From Eunapius fragilis (taxonomy: Eukaryota > Porifera > Demospongiae > Spongillida > Spongillidae), in contig OY811979.1 of NCBI GenBank assembly GCA_963681505.1, positions 572,621 to 636,620 of the forward strand: a DNA stretch of 64,000 nt, given 5' to 3'. The notes under the pieces were generated by a model, which did not search any database, was not told the DNA's origin, and worked only from the letters and a program-made list of their open reading frames with translations. This document shows, in pieces, positions 1 to 12,533 of the stretch (its first letter is position 1; each line of letters starts with the position of its first letter). The translations under genes were made by a program, and so were the position numbers.

Positions 1-23
1 ATCACAAATGAAGCCAGCTTGTA

Positions 24-181
24 TGACCTGAAGTAGAGGGCCCCACAGTTGTTGTGCCCCCTTCTTAGGCACATCTTTTATTCTACTTACAAATACAAGA
101 AGAACAGACCAGTACTAGTGTGTATAAATTAACACTGCAATAGGAAGTAGAACCAAGAACTGCATGTTAACCAAAGGGGAG
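24..181 (+). repeat. Left copy of outer 158-bp inverted repeat
   Basis: This segment is repeated in reverse complement at 15795-15954 with only scattered mismatches. The match starts at TGACCTGAAG and ends at AAAGGGGAG on the inner side. The two copies bracket the whole foldback island, so they may be terminal repeats of a composite 15.9-kb mobile unit or parts of an older repeat split by insertions. No clear target-site duplication is visible outside them. Confidence 0.85.
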
Positions 182-274
182 TATTTGTATGCATATACAT
201 GCACGAATACAGAATGTGTCCATGGATCTGTCCATCCATTAATCCACATTCATCCACCCACCTACATGGGCGTC

Positions 275-680
275 CCCAGGAGGGGGCAGGGGGGGCCATG
301 GCCCCCCCCCTTCGGGACTGAATGGCGCCCCCCCCCCCCCCCCCCCCCCCCCTTTTATTACATACATGCGCACCCCCACTGGCTGAATTGGCGGAAAGCG
401 GACAGCATCCACCGTCCACTGGTTGAATCTGCCAAGAGCGCGGACACCTCATTGACTGAATTGGCTGAAAGCTGACATCAGCCCCCACCCCCTCACCCCC
501 CACTGGTTGAATCGGCCGAAAGTGGGCAGCACCCCCCCCCCCACTGGTTGAATTGGCTGAAAGCGGACAGCACCCCCACTGGTTAAATCGGCTGAAAGCG
601 GAGAACGTATACGCGGCTGTCAAATGGCGCCCCCCTTGCCCTATCCTGGCCCCCCCTTCCAGAAAAGCTGGGAACGCCCA
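275..680. repeat. G/C-run hairpin repeat with a 36-38 bp minisatellite inside
   Basis: A GGGGG/CCCCC-rich hairpin unit at 275-352 contains a long C run. It is followed by about six degenerate copies of a unit of the form CCACTGGTTGAATTGGCTGA plus AAGCGGACAGCACC (365-605). A second part in opposite orientation closes it: the GGCGTCCCCAGG-like sequence at 268 is mirrored by GGGAACGCCCATG near 670. This resembles a dispersed non-autonomous repeat whose interior has expanded. No coding potential is supported. Confidence 0.6.
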
Positions 681-702
681 TGACCTACACACATACTTGC
701 AT

Positions 703-987
703 ACAAGTGATAAAAACATTCTCTATGCGAGAAGGTTGGTGGTATATAGGAATCAAAGGCGGTGGTGGTGTAAAAAGCAAGGGAACAAGGATTGTGATTG
801 AAAAGGAAAAATGAAATAGACCTATATTAGCACACACAGTTAAACATGACGACATGCTGCTAATATAGGTCTATTTCATTTTTCCTTTTCAATCACAATC
901 CTTGTTCCCTTGCTTTTTACACCACCACCGCCTTTGATTCCTATATACCACCAACCTTCTCGCATAGAGAATGTTTTTATCACTTGT
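703..987. mobile_element. Perfect palindromic MITE-like element
   Basis: Two 130-bp arms (703-832 and 858-987) appear to be exact reverse complements around a 25-bp loop. The outer ends read ACAAGTGATAAAAACATTCT. Diverged relatives lie at 6629-6848 and 26273-26392 and share the arm motifs CCTATATGCCA(C/T)CAA and CATAGAGAAT. Several dispersed copies with conserved ends indicate a MITE/foldback family. The near-perfect arms suggest either a recent insertion or arm correction by gene conversion. The element has no coding capacity. Confidence 0.8.
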
Positions 988-1182
988 TTCCTACATTTTT
1001 TGGTAGATTTAGTATTGTATTTAGTTCTTGAAAAGTAACCATGTAGCAAGAATGTCAAATGACAGTTTTATTTTAGAATCTCGTGGCCATGCAATTTTTT
1101 GAGGTGTGGGTGTACCATTAAAACACACAGTATTACTATTTAAACAATAAGTATACAAGTATTTCATTTATAACCCAGGAGC

Positions 1183-1344
1183 ATGTCATCTTGTATAGGA
1201 TATACTGCTGTATATTCTGGACCAGGATATACTTCTGTATATCCAGGATATATAGCAGGTAGAGCAGGTGGAGCTAATCCTGCAGCTGGACATGGAACCA
1301 CTCCTGGACCTGGACCTGAAACAGGTGATTTAAACAACCATTAG
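1183..1344 (+). CDS. Possible 53-aa Gly/Pro/Tyr-rich ORF
   Basis: The ATG at 1183 is preceded by an in-frame TAA and runs to TAG at 1342-1344. The product would be a 53-residue peptide with a Tyr/Gly/Pro-rich start (repeated GYT/VYPG-like steps) and a Gly/Pro/Ala-rich middle. I recognise no family. The underlying DNA has internal imperfect repeats (GGATATACTGCTGTATATTC), so this may be repeat-derived and untranslated. It lies between the MITE and the possible minus-strand spliced gene. Confidence 0.15.
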   Translation: MSSCIGYTAVYSGPGYTSVYPGYIAGRAGGANPAAGHGTTPGPGPETGDLNNH

Positions 1345-1626
1345 TTAAAACAAATCCTCCACTGGCAAGTGAAGCCATATAATACATCAGACAAAGATTA
1401 CATGTACCCACTGATCTCACGCTATTATCAGATAAACCACAATACGTTGTCATCAGCAACTTTGATACTATTAGATATAAATTATGCACCACAATACACA
1501 TTAACATTATTACGAAATTATTGTCAGCGAACAGCGTGCACATATTTCAAACAACAGCACGGAGAGAGATGCAATATCTTCCGCTGTAACTGTTGCATAA
1601 AATATTTTAGCGATACACTTTTCATG

Positions 1627-2015
1627 CTATAATTTATGTCCAGATCCAACATTCATGGTGTAACGCACCTTCGGGGTGGTCGCTTTGATGGTCCTTTCAG
1701 TAGCGCGCTTGACACCTTGTCGTGTCTTGTATTGCACTCGTTTGGCATATCTGTAGGTGTACGAGTGGCTAGTTGTTGCCGGGTTTTTTTTCTGTAAGGG
1801 CGGTGGTGTGGGGGAGACACATTCTAATTGGAGCCTCTTGCTTCACATTATCTGCTGTAGACTGTATACCGTAGTATCAGATCGCGTATGTAGTTCCACC
1901 GACAGAATTCGAAAGTTATGCTATATAAGAAGCTATAGTATAGAAATCAATTCGGTCAAAACAATTATATGCGATAGTGTCGGGTACTTACGTGTATGGT
2001 AGTTTTGGCTTTCAT
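1627..2015 (-). CDS. Possible two-exon gene for a 62-aa basic protein
   Basis: The proposed exons are 1992-2015 (8 codons, starting MKAKTTIH) and 1627-1791 (54 codons plus TAG). They are joined by a 200-nt intron with strong ends, CAC/GTAAGT and CCCTTACAG/AAA, and a phase-0 join that keeps the frame open. The peptide is strongly basic: about a quarter of residues are Lys/Arg, in segments such as YRYAKRVQYKTRQGVKRA. It ends GSGHKL. A TATA-like TATAAAT lies about 155 nt upstream of the ATG on the minus strand. I recognise no family; a DNA- or RNA-binding role would be a guess from charge alone. Exon 1 is so short that coincidence cannot be excluded. Confidence 0.3.
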
Positions 2016-2758
2016 TTCAAGCTGCGTAACGAATGATAAGAGTTGTAGAGTAACGCACAGGCGTCATGCAGAAAATGATACCTTGAATATTCGTCAGGAG
2101 CCTTCCTATAACGTTATCGCTGCTCCATTCCGTTTCTCAACCATTTGGCATTATGGTTGGACATTTATACATGGAGCCGTAGGGACCCGAAAAGGCTCTT
2201 GGATTCAGTGCGTATACCTCTTCCACAGCGTGCGGGAATATTAAGAATTTGAATCACGCCCACGACACGTGGCTATTATTGCATTTAAAAATAGCTACTG
2301 ATGTAATTGGGTATTTTTAACCGAATACCAAATGAGGTACTATTCGCTTTAGTTAATTGCCCGAACAGTTAGGCGTCTAACAGACCCCCGAAGATAACCT
2401 GTGGACGCATCCTGAAGCGATTGGTACACTTGGCGTGCTTTACAAACGTTCCTGTCGTGAGTTATACTCTCCGGAAGGAAGAAGAAGAAGAAGAATAAGA
2501 AGCCGACGGAGGAGAAATTTTAGGTGGGACTGGGTACGGACGATGGGGACGAGTATTTTTGTTCTCTAAAAGTACACCGTCTTGTGACACAAATACAACG
2601 CAGAACTGTTGTCCTTTTTTATATCGCTCGAATGCCACTAAGAGCGAAGTGACCCGATTCTTAAATGTCCCGCTAGACGTGAGTGACGTTTTTTTAATGA
2701 CATTCATGATACTGTTGGATTCCTATATGGAACCTACTCGCGTAGGTTCCGATATATA
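2016..2758. other. Unassigned sequence between possible small gene and foldback element A
   Basis: Mixed-composition sequence with no supported ORF. The one structure I see is a short palindrome GGAACCTAC-TCGC-GTAGGTTCC at 2730-2751, just outside element A. A short GAAGAAGAAG run occurs at 2477-2494. Confidence 0.5.
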
Positions 2759-4839
2759 TAATTATATGGGACAGTCTCCGCGATAATGACCCATCGCTAT
2801 ATAATTTTAAAGTTATAAAAATGACTCACGTTTGAATCGCTATAACTTCGTAACGGTACACGCCATTGACTTCCTATTTTCAACACTTCATACTACACCA
2901 TTTCTATAAGGTAAAATAGATTTTGGAGTCTTGCATTAGCTTCGTGCCAGTGTTGCAACGTCCGATACCCCTTGGGGTTCAAACTGGCCATATCTTTCGG
3001 CAGGACGTCTCAATTAACTTCAAATTCGGTTTATACACAGAGGGGTCCTGTACCTATCGATGTGCCCTGTTCGTTAATTTTTACTTGATCCGTTACGGAG
3101 ATACAGCTGTGCAAAGTAATTGCACATTTTTCGTTCATTCCGCGCCATTAACCTACTGCAACCTGGTTCCCGCTACTCCGAGCACATGAATATACAATAA
3201 CCTCCCGTGCCCATGCCACTGTATTAACCTGTACAACTGAAGTACCACCGTTCTTACAAACGTCAGTGGTTCTCTTCTATAATGGACAAGATTCGTTAAG
3301 CGATCGAAATGTGTGGGATTCAGCTACCGTCACCATACAAAAAACACGGTACGTATTACCAGTACCGATACGCGCGCACAAAATTATGTAGAAATCGTGT
3401 CCCTGTCGATTCGATCATACTCTTTGGGTGCCACTCATTGCGTGGCCATTCATAGGCTTACAACCTATACGTCAGAGCCATGATATATAATGCACGGTGT
3501 ATCAGCTAGGCTATGGGAGAGGCGTGGTCGAGTTAAAGACACGTGCAGCGCAGCTAGGCTGTAACTCTTCCTTATTGTCGGGATTTGCGTTCTGCTGGCA
3601 CATATTTTTTAAACGCCCACCGTTTTTCATTTCATCTGCATGGCTGGCACACACACACCCATGAACCAAGACATACACACCCATGAACCAACACATACAT
3701 ACGTCTCACGTCACACTTATACACACTCTTTCCACTATTCTTTCCCCCTTGCTGTACACCCTGTAAATTGTTATGTGCTGCATGGATTCACTCATAAGCT
3801 TTGTCTAGTTGAACTTTTTTTCTATGTCTTTCGGTTACAGTGCTTTCACTGGCCTACTATACAACCCTCTTTCTCAACTATTTGTATTCTGACTGATGTG
3901 TTTTTCATGTGTAACTGGATTGTGTGTTCTATATACAGTGGTATAGGGGAGCATGGAGGCTATGGGGGCAAAGGCCCCAACAATTTTTTCAGAGGAAGGC
4001 CCCCCTCCCAACTCCTACCCCCATTGGTTGTATGTACTGGATTAATGTGTTGTATGTACTGGACTATTTGTTCCTGTCTCACAGTACCTGCCACATCATG
4101 ACATACCATGCCTCATGTCCCATATTCCATTACATACATCCATTTACACACTCACACACTCATATATGCACAGCACTCACAACTACATGTATCCCATGCC
4201 AATCACTATATATGCTGAAGCTCTGAGTGTGTACCATTGAGAGGTTTAAAAAGACTTAGGTCTTACTATTTATTACCATCCTTTGTTATACCAGGGCCCT
4301 GATCTTTATCTTTTGGGGTAAAGCAGGAATAATGTTCCTGCTGGGCTTATATACAAAAGTAGGTCTACTAAAGTCCCTCTTACAGAGTGGTAGATCTACA
4401 AGTAATATCACAAAAGATAAATAGCACAGATTCCTAGAAGGGGCCCATGTATAATGCTTTTCATACACACGCACATGCACACACACACACACATACACAC
4501 ACACTCACACACACATACACACACACTCACACACACACACACACAAACCAGTGCTACTTAAAAATAATGGTTCTGGTGGGTATGACTGTCAGTTTGCTAT
4601 GACCAGATGTGTTTAGGACTCTGCAATTATTGAGACATACCGTCACAAACCCTCTGAGGATCACAGCACTTGGTGTCATATTTTATGTCTGTTTTTGGAT
4701 CTGGTGCAGTGCTGCTTCCAAACATGTTACAGACCTGTGAGTTCCATAGGCTTTTGCATTTGGTCATATGTGTAGCAACAAACATGCCAGTCATCCTCAC
4801 CAGAACCACTAATTCTTCTTGTAAGTAGCATTGGAATTT

Positions 4840-4895
<56 letters not shown>

Positions 4896-4984
4896 TTGTG
4901 TGTGTGTGTGAGTGTTTGTGTGTGTAGCATTGGAACCTTTCTTTCTTGGAGAATGTGCAATTTATTTTTGTAATATGTTGCCAA

Positions 4985-5870
4985 GGATTGGACGGTACGT
5001 ACTACCAGTATCGATACGCGCGCACAACAGCATGTAGAAATCGTGTCCCTGTCGATTCCGTCATACTCTTTGGGTGGCACTCATTGCGTGGCCATTCATA
5101 GGCTTACAACCTATACATCAGAGCCATGAGATATTGTGCCCGGTGCATCAGCTAGGCTATGGGAGAGGCATGGTCGAGTTAAAGACACATGCAGCGCAGC
5201 TAGGCTGGAACACGTGTAAACCTTCCTTATTGTTGGGATATGCGTTCTGCTGGCACATATAACACCCACCATTTTTCATTTCATCTGCACGGCTGGCACA
5301 CACACCCATGAACCACACCCATGAACATACACATGTCTCATGTCATGACTATTCACACTCTTTCCACCATAAGACACTATTCTTTTCCCCTTGCTGTAAA
5401 CCCTGTAAATTGTTATGTTGTGTGCTACATAGATTCACTCATACATGTATGCTTTGTCGATTTGAACTTTTTTTTTTTCCCCTGGCCTACCTCTTTCTCA
5501 ACTATTTTTGTTATGTTTATATTCAGATTCATTCTCTTTATGTTTGGTCCTACATGTGCAAGTAACATTACCTTCTATTTCTTTAGTGGTCATAATTGTA
5601 TCAGCGCAAAATGGTAGTATGTCTTGTCAGACTCATGCCCTCCACTGTATGCTCATATCCCATGGCCTCCTCTACATGGTCATGTCCAAAGGCCTCCATG
5701 TCACTGATGTGGATGTATTTCACACATGCAACTGGACTGTGTGTTGCATGTATTGGACTGGTGTCAGTGGGGTAGGAAGCACGGGGGTTGTGGGGGCAAA
5801 TGTCACAATATGTTTGTCAGAGGCCCCCGTGAGGCTCCACTATACATGTCCCATATACCATTCACTGTAC
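4985..5870 (+). repeat. Third, diverged copy of an arm segment in the loop of element A
   Basis: The sequence from GGTACGTACTACCAGTATCG to about 5870 repeats, in the same orientation, the arm segment from about 3348 to 4030. Shared landmarks include GTAGAAATCGTGTCCCTGTCGA and TCAGCTAGGCTATGGGAGAG, with many substitutions and indels. It is more diverged than the two arms are from each other, so it is an older copy or the arms have been homogenised. An unassigned stretch (5870-6628) and a second MITE copy follow it in the loop. Confidence 0.75.
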
Positions 5871-6211
5871 TCAAATTGGGAGGGTTTTAAAGACTCCTCT
5901 ATTTCAGCTGATAGTGGTCATGAAAGAGTTGGAATGATGGGGGGCTCAAATGTCATGTCCCCATCTAGGTGCTCTTGTATATATACTAGTCCTGAAGCTT
6001 CGTGTAAGTAAAATACCAACTCAGTACTGCGTGTATACCCATGGGTAAATAGAAGCCATGTCCGTGAATGCTCTCTGTATAAACTCTACAGTGGCCCAGT
6101 CTTTCCAAATCTTTGAGATAGGCTAAGCAATAATATTCACTGCCACTTATGCAAGGCTTCCCATCTGTCCACAAGTAGCTTGCACAAAAAAATAAATCCT
6201 CCTACCAATGC

Positions 6212-6215
6212 TACA

Positions 6216-6260
<45 letters not shown>
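6212..6260. repeat. (CA)n microsatellite
   Basis: Pure CA run of about 24 units in the loop of element A. The flanking sequence 6290-6600 has tandem-like CCACCACATCAGGG segments and no recognisable gene. Confidence 0.9.
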
Positions 6261-6261
<1 letters not shown>

Positions 6262-6628
6262 GGTAGCTTTGAAAAAGCTTAGCAAGCTGCATGTGGACCT
6301 CCACCAATGGTAGGCCACAAATGGATGCATGCTACTTGCTCTACCACATCAGGGCTTCCATCCCCACCAATAGACACCTCTTTCACATGGGATTCCCCAC
6401 CCACTTCACAGCACGTGCCCCTCGCTCCACCACATCAGGGTACCCCCTCTTCCATAGATGTCACACTTCTACGTAGGGATCTCCTTCCCCCTTTTTACCA
6501 TTCCATCCAGGAGACACCTCCCCCCTCCTCCACACAGTATACCCCTCCTAAACTGTGTAACACCACTAATGGTCTTATTTCAAAATACTCTAAATTTGTT
6601 ATCTTCATGAAGAAAAAGAACTGATGGA

Positions 6629-6848
6629 ACAAGTAATAAAAACATTATTTGTGAGAAAGTTGGTATATAGGATTGACAGGCAATAGAGGAAATATGTAAT
6701 AGTCCTATATTTAGCACATTTGTAGGACATTATGTTGTTCAACTGTGTGCGTATTACATTTCCCTTTAGTAGACCCTTGTTTTCTTCCTTTTGCCTTCCA
6801 AACCTATATGCCATCAATTTTGTCATAGAGAATGTCTTTATTACTTGT
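6629..6848. mobile_element. MITE copy 2 (relative of 703-987)
   Basis: Starts ACAAGTAATAAAAACATT and ends CATAGAGAATGTCTTTATTA followed by CTTGT. The arms are imperfect inverted repeats and match the palindrome at 703-987 in the outer 40-50 bp and in the CCTATAT...GCCATCAA motif. It has inserted in the loop of element A. Confidence 0.7.
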
Positions 6849-6964
6849 ATGCAAGGCTTCCATCTCTAGGTGAGCAGATAAGTAGCTTGTCAACACATCA
6901 CAAAAATAAATTGCAAAAGATTCCAATGCTACGTAGACACACACACATACACTCACATACACAA

Positions 6965-7024
<60 letters not shown>

Positions 7025-9927
7025 ACTTCAATGCTACTTAGGATTAGTGGTTCTGGTGAGGATGACTGTCAAGTTTGCTACACATATGACCAAATGCAAA
7101 AGCCTATGTAAGTCGGAGCAGCACTGCCCCAGATCCAAAAACAGACATAAAATATGACACCAAGTGCTCTGATCCTCAGGTGGGTTTGTGACGGTATGTC
7201 TCATTAATTGCAGAGTCCTAAACACAAAGGCATTAGCCTATCTATTTGCCACCATCTCATGTAAATCAACATTCCATGGGTGACTTCCATGGGTGGCTTT
7301 GCATCCGGTCATAGCAAACTGACAGTCATACCCACCAGAACCACTATTTCTAAGTAGCACTGGTTTGTGTGTGTGTGTATGTGTGTGTGTGTGTGTGTGT
7401 GCGTGTGCATGTGTATGTATAGCATTATACATGGGCCCCTTCTAGGAATCTGTGCTATTTATCTTTTGTGATATTACTTGTAGATCTACCACTCTGTAAG
7501 AGGGACTTTAGTAGACCTACTTTTGTATATAAGCCCAGCAGGAACATTATTCCTGCTTTATCCCAAAAGATAAAGATCAGGGCCCTGGTATAACAAGGAT
7601 GGTAATAAATAGTAAGACCTAAGTCTTTTTAAACCTCTCAATGGTACACACTCAGAGCTTCAGCATATATAGTGATTGGCATGGGATACATGTAGTTGTG
7701 AGTGCTGTGTATATATATGAGTGTGTGAGTGTGTAAATGGATGCATGTAATGGAATATGGGACATGAGGCATGGTATGTCATGATGTGGCAGGTACTGTG
7801 AGACAGGAACAAATAGTCCAGTACATACAACACATTAATCCAGTACATACAACCAATGGGGGTAGGAGTTGGGAGGGGGGCCTTCCTCTGAAAAAATTGT
7901 TGGGGCCTTTGCCCCCATAGCCTCCATGCTCCTATACCACTGTGTATAGAACACACAATCCAGTTACACATGAAAAACACATCAGTCAGAATACAAATAG
8001 TTGAGAAAGAGGGTTGTATAGTAGGCCAGTGAAAGCACTGTAACCGAAAGACATAGAAAAAAAGTTCAACTAGACAAAGCTTATGAGTGAATCCATGTAG
8101 CACATAACAATTTACAGGGTGTACAGCAAGGGGGAAAGAATAGTGGAAAGAGTGTGTATAAGTGTGACGTGAGACGTATGTATGTGTTGGTTCATGGGTG
8201 TGTATGTCTTGGTTCATGGGTGTGTGTGTGCCAGCCATGCAGATGAAATGAAAAACGGTGGGCGTTTAAAAAATATGTGCCAGCAGAACGCAAATCCCGA
8301 CAATAAGGAAGAGTTACAGCCTAGCTGCGCTGCACGTGTCTTTAACTCGACCACGCCTCTCCCATAGCCTAGCTGATACACCGTGCATTATATATCATGG
8401 CTCTGACGTATAGGTTGTAAGCCTATGAATGGCCACGCAATGAGTGGCACCCAAAGAGTATGATCGAATCGACAGGGACACGATTTCTACATAATTTTGT
8501 GCGCGCGTATCGGTACTGGTAATACGTACCGTGTTTTTTGTATGGTGACGGTAGCTGAATCCCACACATTTCGATCGCTTAACGAATCTTTTCCATTATA
8601 TAAGAGAACCACTGACGTTTGTAAGAACGGTGGTACTTCAGTTGTACAGGTTAATACAGTGGCATGGGCACGGGAGGTTATTGTATATTCATGTGCTCGG
8701 AGTAGCGGGAACCAGGTTGTAGTAGGTTAATGGCGCGGAATGAACGAAAAATGTGCAATTACTTTGCACAGCTGTATCTCCGTAACGGATCAAGTAAAAA
8801 TTAACGAACAGGGCACATCGATAGGTACAGGACCCCTCTGTGTATAAACCGAATTTGAAGTTAATTGAGACGTCCTGCCGAAAGATATGGCCAGTTTGAA
8901 CCCCAAGGGGTATCGGACGTTGCAACACTGGCACGAAGCTAATGCAAGACTCCAAAATCTATTTTACCTTATAGAAATGGTGTAGTATGAAGTGTTGAAA
9001 ATAGGAAGTCAATGGCGTGTACCATTACGAAGTTATAGCGATTCAAACGTGAGTCATTTTTATAACTTTAAAATTATATAGCGATGGGTCATTTTCGCGG
9101 AGACTGTCCCATATAATTATATGGGACGGTGTCCAGCAAAATCACCCTTCTGGAGTTTTTATTTTATCACTATAAAAATTGTACGTTACAAAAAGCAACA
9201 TATCTTCACAACGGTTTTGTATTTTCTTTTCGAATTTCGTACACTTGTTCACACATCAGTTCTCTCTGTGAAAACCGATTTTGGTGCTCTAGATATTTTC
9301 CATGCCATGGTTATAAAGGTCTCTAACCCAATGGGTTAAGATTCCACATTTCTCCAGATACGAGTGACGATAATATGTCAAATTTGGAGTGTACATAGAA
9401 GGGTCCTGTAGCTATTGATTTCTGCAGATCGTTAAGTTTTTTCTTATCCGTTACGGAGATATGGATTTTCAAAGTAATTCGACATTTCGCGCCACTCACC
9501 CTATTCGAATATGCCATTATGTAATGGTCACGCCCTTTAAATTTGAAGTTAGGTAATTAACTCCGCTATGATCGTTCTATACGTGGTATATTTAAGCGAT
9601 CGTACCTCGTACGCTACGTTTCAACATAAAACAGTATCGTACGTTCACATGTATCGCTTATGATGGATGCTGTGAATGTTCATGGTAGTTTATATTGTGC
9701 ACCCTTTTTCTATATCTGCTCAGTTTATGGCATGTACATGTAAGCATGCATGTACCATGCCTTGTAATCATGGGGCCACCTTCTTCACCCTCTACACCCT
9801 CTACACTAGTCTGGGGACCAGATGACTTGCTTGCGACAGTCAGTTATCTGGTACACAAACTGCAGTACCTTTAGTATGGCATATCTCTCTAGACCATTCA
9901 TATTCACTGCCTTTCTTTCTATCTGAC

Positions 9928-12415
9928 CTCCTCCTCCTTCTCCTCCTCTCCCTCCACCTCTTCATATCTTCCTTCATCCACCCATCCTCCTCCTCCCCTC
10001 CTCTTCCCTCCTACTCCTCTCCTCCTCCCTCCTCCTCCTCCCTCCTCCTCCTCCTCCCCTCCTCTTCCTCCTTTTACTCCCTCTCATTTTCCCTCCTACC
10101 TTCCTTTCCCGTTGCATCCACCCCCACCCTCTCCTTCTCCTCTTCTCCCTCCTCCTCTTCCTATCTTCCTTCATCCACCCATCCTCCTCCTCCCTCCTCC
10201 ACCTCCCCTCCTCCTCCTCCTCCCCTCCTCCTCCTCCTCCCCTCCTCCTCCTCCTCCTCCCCTCCTCCTCCTCCTCCCCTCCTCCTCCTCCTCCCTCCTC
10301 CTCCTCCCCTATTCCTCCTCCTCCCCTCCTCCTCCTCCCCTCCTCCTCCTCCCCTCCTCCTCCTCCCCTCCTCCTCCTCCCCTCCTCCTCCTCCTCTCCT
10401 CCTCCTCCCCTCCCCTCCTCCTCCTCTTACTCCCTCTCATTTTTCCTCCTACCTTCCTTCCTATTACACCTACCCCTCCCCCTCCTCCTTTCTTTTGATT
10501 GCATCCACACCTCCCCCTCCTCCTCCTCCTCCTCATGCTCCTACTTCTACCTTCCCACCAGTTGCATCCTCCCCCTCCTCTTCTTTCCATTCTACCCGTT
10601 GCATCCACCCCCACCTTCTCCTCCCCCTCCACTACCTCCTTCTCGACCTCTCCCACCTCCTCCTCCTATCTTCCTTCATCCACCCATCCTTCTCCTCCCC
10701 TCCTCCTCCTCCCTCCTCCTCCTCCTCCCCTCCTCCCTCTCCTCCTCCTTCCATTCTTCCCGTTGCATCCACACCCCACCTTCTCCTCCCCCTCCTCTAC
10801 CTCCTGCTCCTTCTCTCCCTCTTCCTATCTTCCTTCATCCACCCATCCTCCTCCTCCCCTCCTCCTCCCCTCCCCCTCCTCCTCCTCTTACTCCCTCTCA
10901 TTTTCCCTCCTACCTTCCTTTCTATTACACCTACCCCTCACCCTCCTCCTTTCTTTTCATTGCATCCACACCTCCCCCTCCTCCTCCTCATCCTCCTACT
11001 TCTACCTTTCTACCCGTTGCATCCTCCCCTCCTCCCCCTCCATCCACCCATCCTCCGCCTCTCCTCCCCCTCCTTCTATTTTCCTTCATCCACCCATCCT
11101 CCTTCCCATTCTCCCCTCCTCCTCCCTTCCTCCTCCTAGGACTCCTCCCCCTCCTCCTCCTCTTACTCCCTCTCATTTTCCCTCCTACCTTCCTTCCTAT
11201 TACACCTACCCCTCTCCTCCTTTCGTTTCATTGCATCCACACCTCCCCCTCCTCTTCCTCCTCATCCTCCTCATCCTCCAACTTCTATCTTCCTACCCTT
11301 TGCATCCTCCCCTCCTCCCCTCCCCCTCCTCCTTCCATTCTTCCCATTGCATCCACCCCCACCATCTCCTCCCCCTCCTCTCCCTCCTCTTCCTATCTTC
11401 CTTCATCCACCCATCCTCCTCCTCCTCTCCTCCTCCCCTCCCCTCCTCCTCCTATCTTCCTTCATCCACCCATCCTCCTCCCCTCCTCCTCCCCTCTTCC
11501 TCTCTTCCTCCTCTCCTCCCCCTCCTCCTCCTCTTACTCCCTCTCATTTTACCTCCTACCTCCTTCTCCTCCTCCTATCTTCCTTTATCTACACACCCTC
11601 CTCCTCCCTCCCCTCCTCCTCTCGTACTCCCTGTCATTTTCCCTCCTACCTTCCTTTCTATTACACCTACCCCTCCCCCTCCTCCTTTCTTTTGATTTCA
11701 TCTACACCTCCCCTCCTCCTCCTCCTTATCCTCCTATGTCTACCTTCCTACCTGTTGCATCCTCTCCTCCTCCTTCCATTCTTCCCGTTGCATCCACCCC
11801 CACCTTCTCCTCCTCTTCCTCTACCTCCTTTTCCTCCTCTCCCTCCTCTTCCTATCTTCCTGCATCCACCCATCCTCCTCCCCTCCTCCTCCCCTCCTCC
11901 TCCCCTCCTCCTCCCCTCCTCCTCCCCTCCTCCTCCCCTCCTCCTCCCCTCCTCCTCCCCTCCTCCTCCCCTCCTCCTCCCCTCCTCCTCCCCTCCTCCT
12001 CCCCTCCTCCTCCCCTCCTCCTCCCCTCCTCCTCCCCTCCTCCTCCCTCCTCCGCCCCTCCTCCTCCTCCTCTCCCCCTCCTCCCCCCTCCTCCTCCTCT
12101 TACTCCCTCTCATTTTCCCTCCTACCTTCCTTCCTATTACACCTACCCTCCCCCTCTCCTTGCACCCACACCTCCCCCTCCTCCTCTTCATCCTCCTACT
12201 TCTAGCTTCTTACCCGTTGCATCCTCCCCTCCTCCCCCTCTTCCTTCTTCCATTCTTCCAGTTGCACCCACCCCTCTCCCTCCTTTACCTCCTCGTGTTC
12301 CTCGTCCCCATCCTCTACCTCCCCACCCCCCCCCCCCACCTCTACCTCCTCCTCCCCCCCTTTCTCTACCTCCTCCTCCCCTCCTCTACCTCCTCCTCCC
12401 CTTCCACCTTCTTGG
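9928..12415 (+). repeat. 2.5-kb homopyrimidine (CCT-rich) tract with higher-order repeat
   Basis: Almost uninterrupted C/T on the plus strand, mainly CCTCCTCCT. Marker phrases recur every few hundred bases: TTACTCCCTCTCATTTT near 10074, 10427, 10888, 11162, 11534 and 12098, and GTTGCATCC in between. The tract is therefore a higher-order tandem array, not simple slippage. A pure CCTCCTCCC-type run lies at 11876-12050. Such tracts can form triplex (H-DNA) structures. Confidence 0.9.
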
Positions 12416-12533
12416 TAGGGAGGGTATATAATATTAACCACTTTGTTTCAAAGGAAGTGTTCACCTCGATATATGTTTTCACCTAGGTAGTCAGCGGAAT
12501 GTATTTTTTGGGATGTGCAAACTACATGCAACT

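Larger units (their letters stand above)
2765..9113. mobile_element. Foldback element A: long-inverted-repeat element, 6.35 kb
   Basis: The termini are TATGGGACAGTCTCCGCGA at the left and its reverse complement at the right. The arms, about 2.2 kb each (2765-4985 and 6888-9113), match through their length, including internal CA/TG tracts. TAATTA is present immediately outside both ends (2759-2764 and 9114-9119), a plausible 6-bp target duplication, or a TA duplication inside it. The longest ORFs (3640-4101 on plus, 7660-8238 on minus) are the same arm sequence in inverse copies and resemble no protein family. The element therefore looks non-autonomous. Its arms are homologous to those of element B. 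Confidence 0.8.

Noticed and set aside
3640..4101. ORF starting MAGTHTPMNQDIHTHEPTHT and its copy at 7660-8238
   Set aside because: The two are the same sequence in the inverse arms of element A, CA-rich, with no family resemblance and unequal reading ends.
10112..12486. Long Pro/Ser/Leu ORFs and Gly/Arg/Glu ORFs up to 610 codons, and their mirrors at 12788-14647
   Set aside because: They are translations of the CCT/AGG homopyrimidine-homopurine tract, open in several frames at once.
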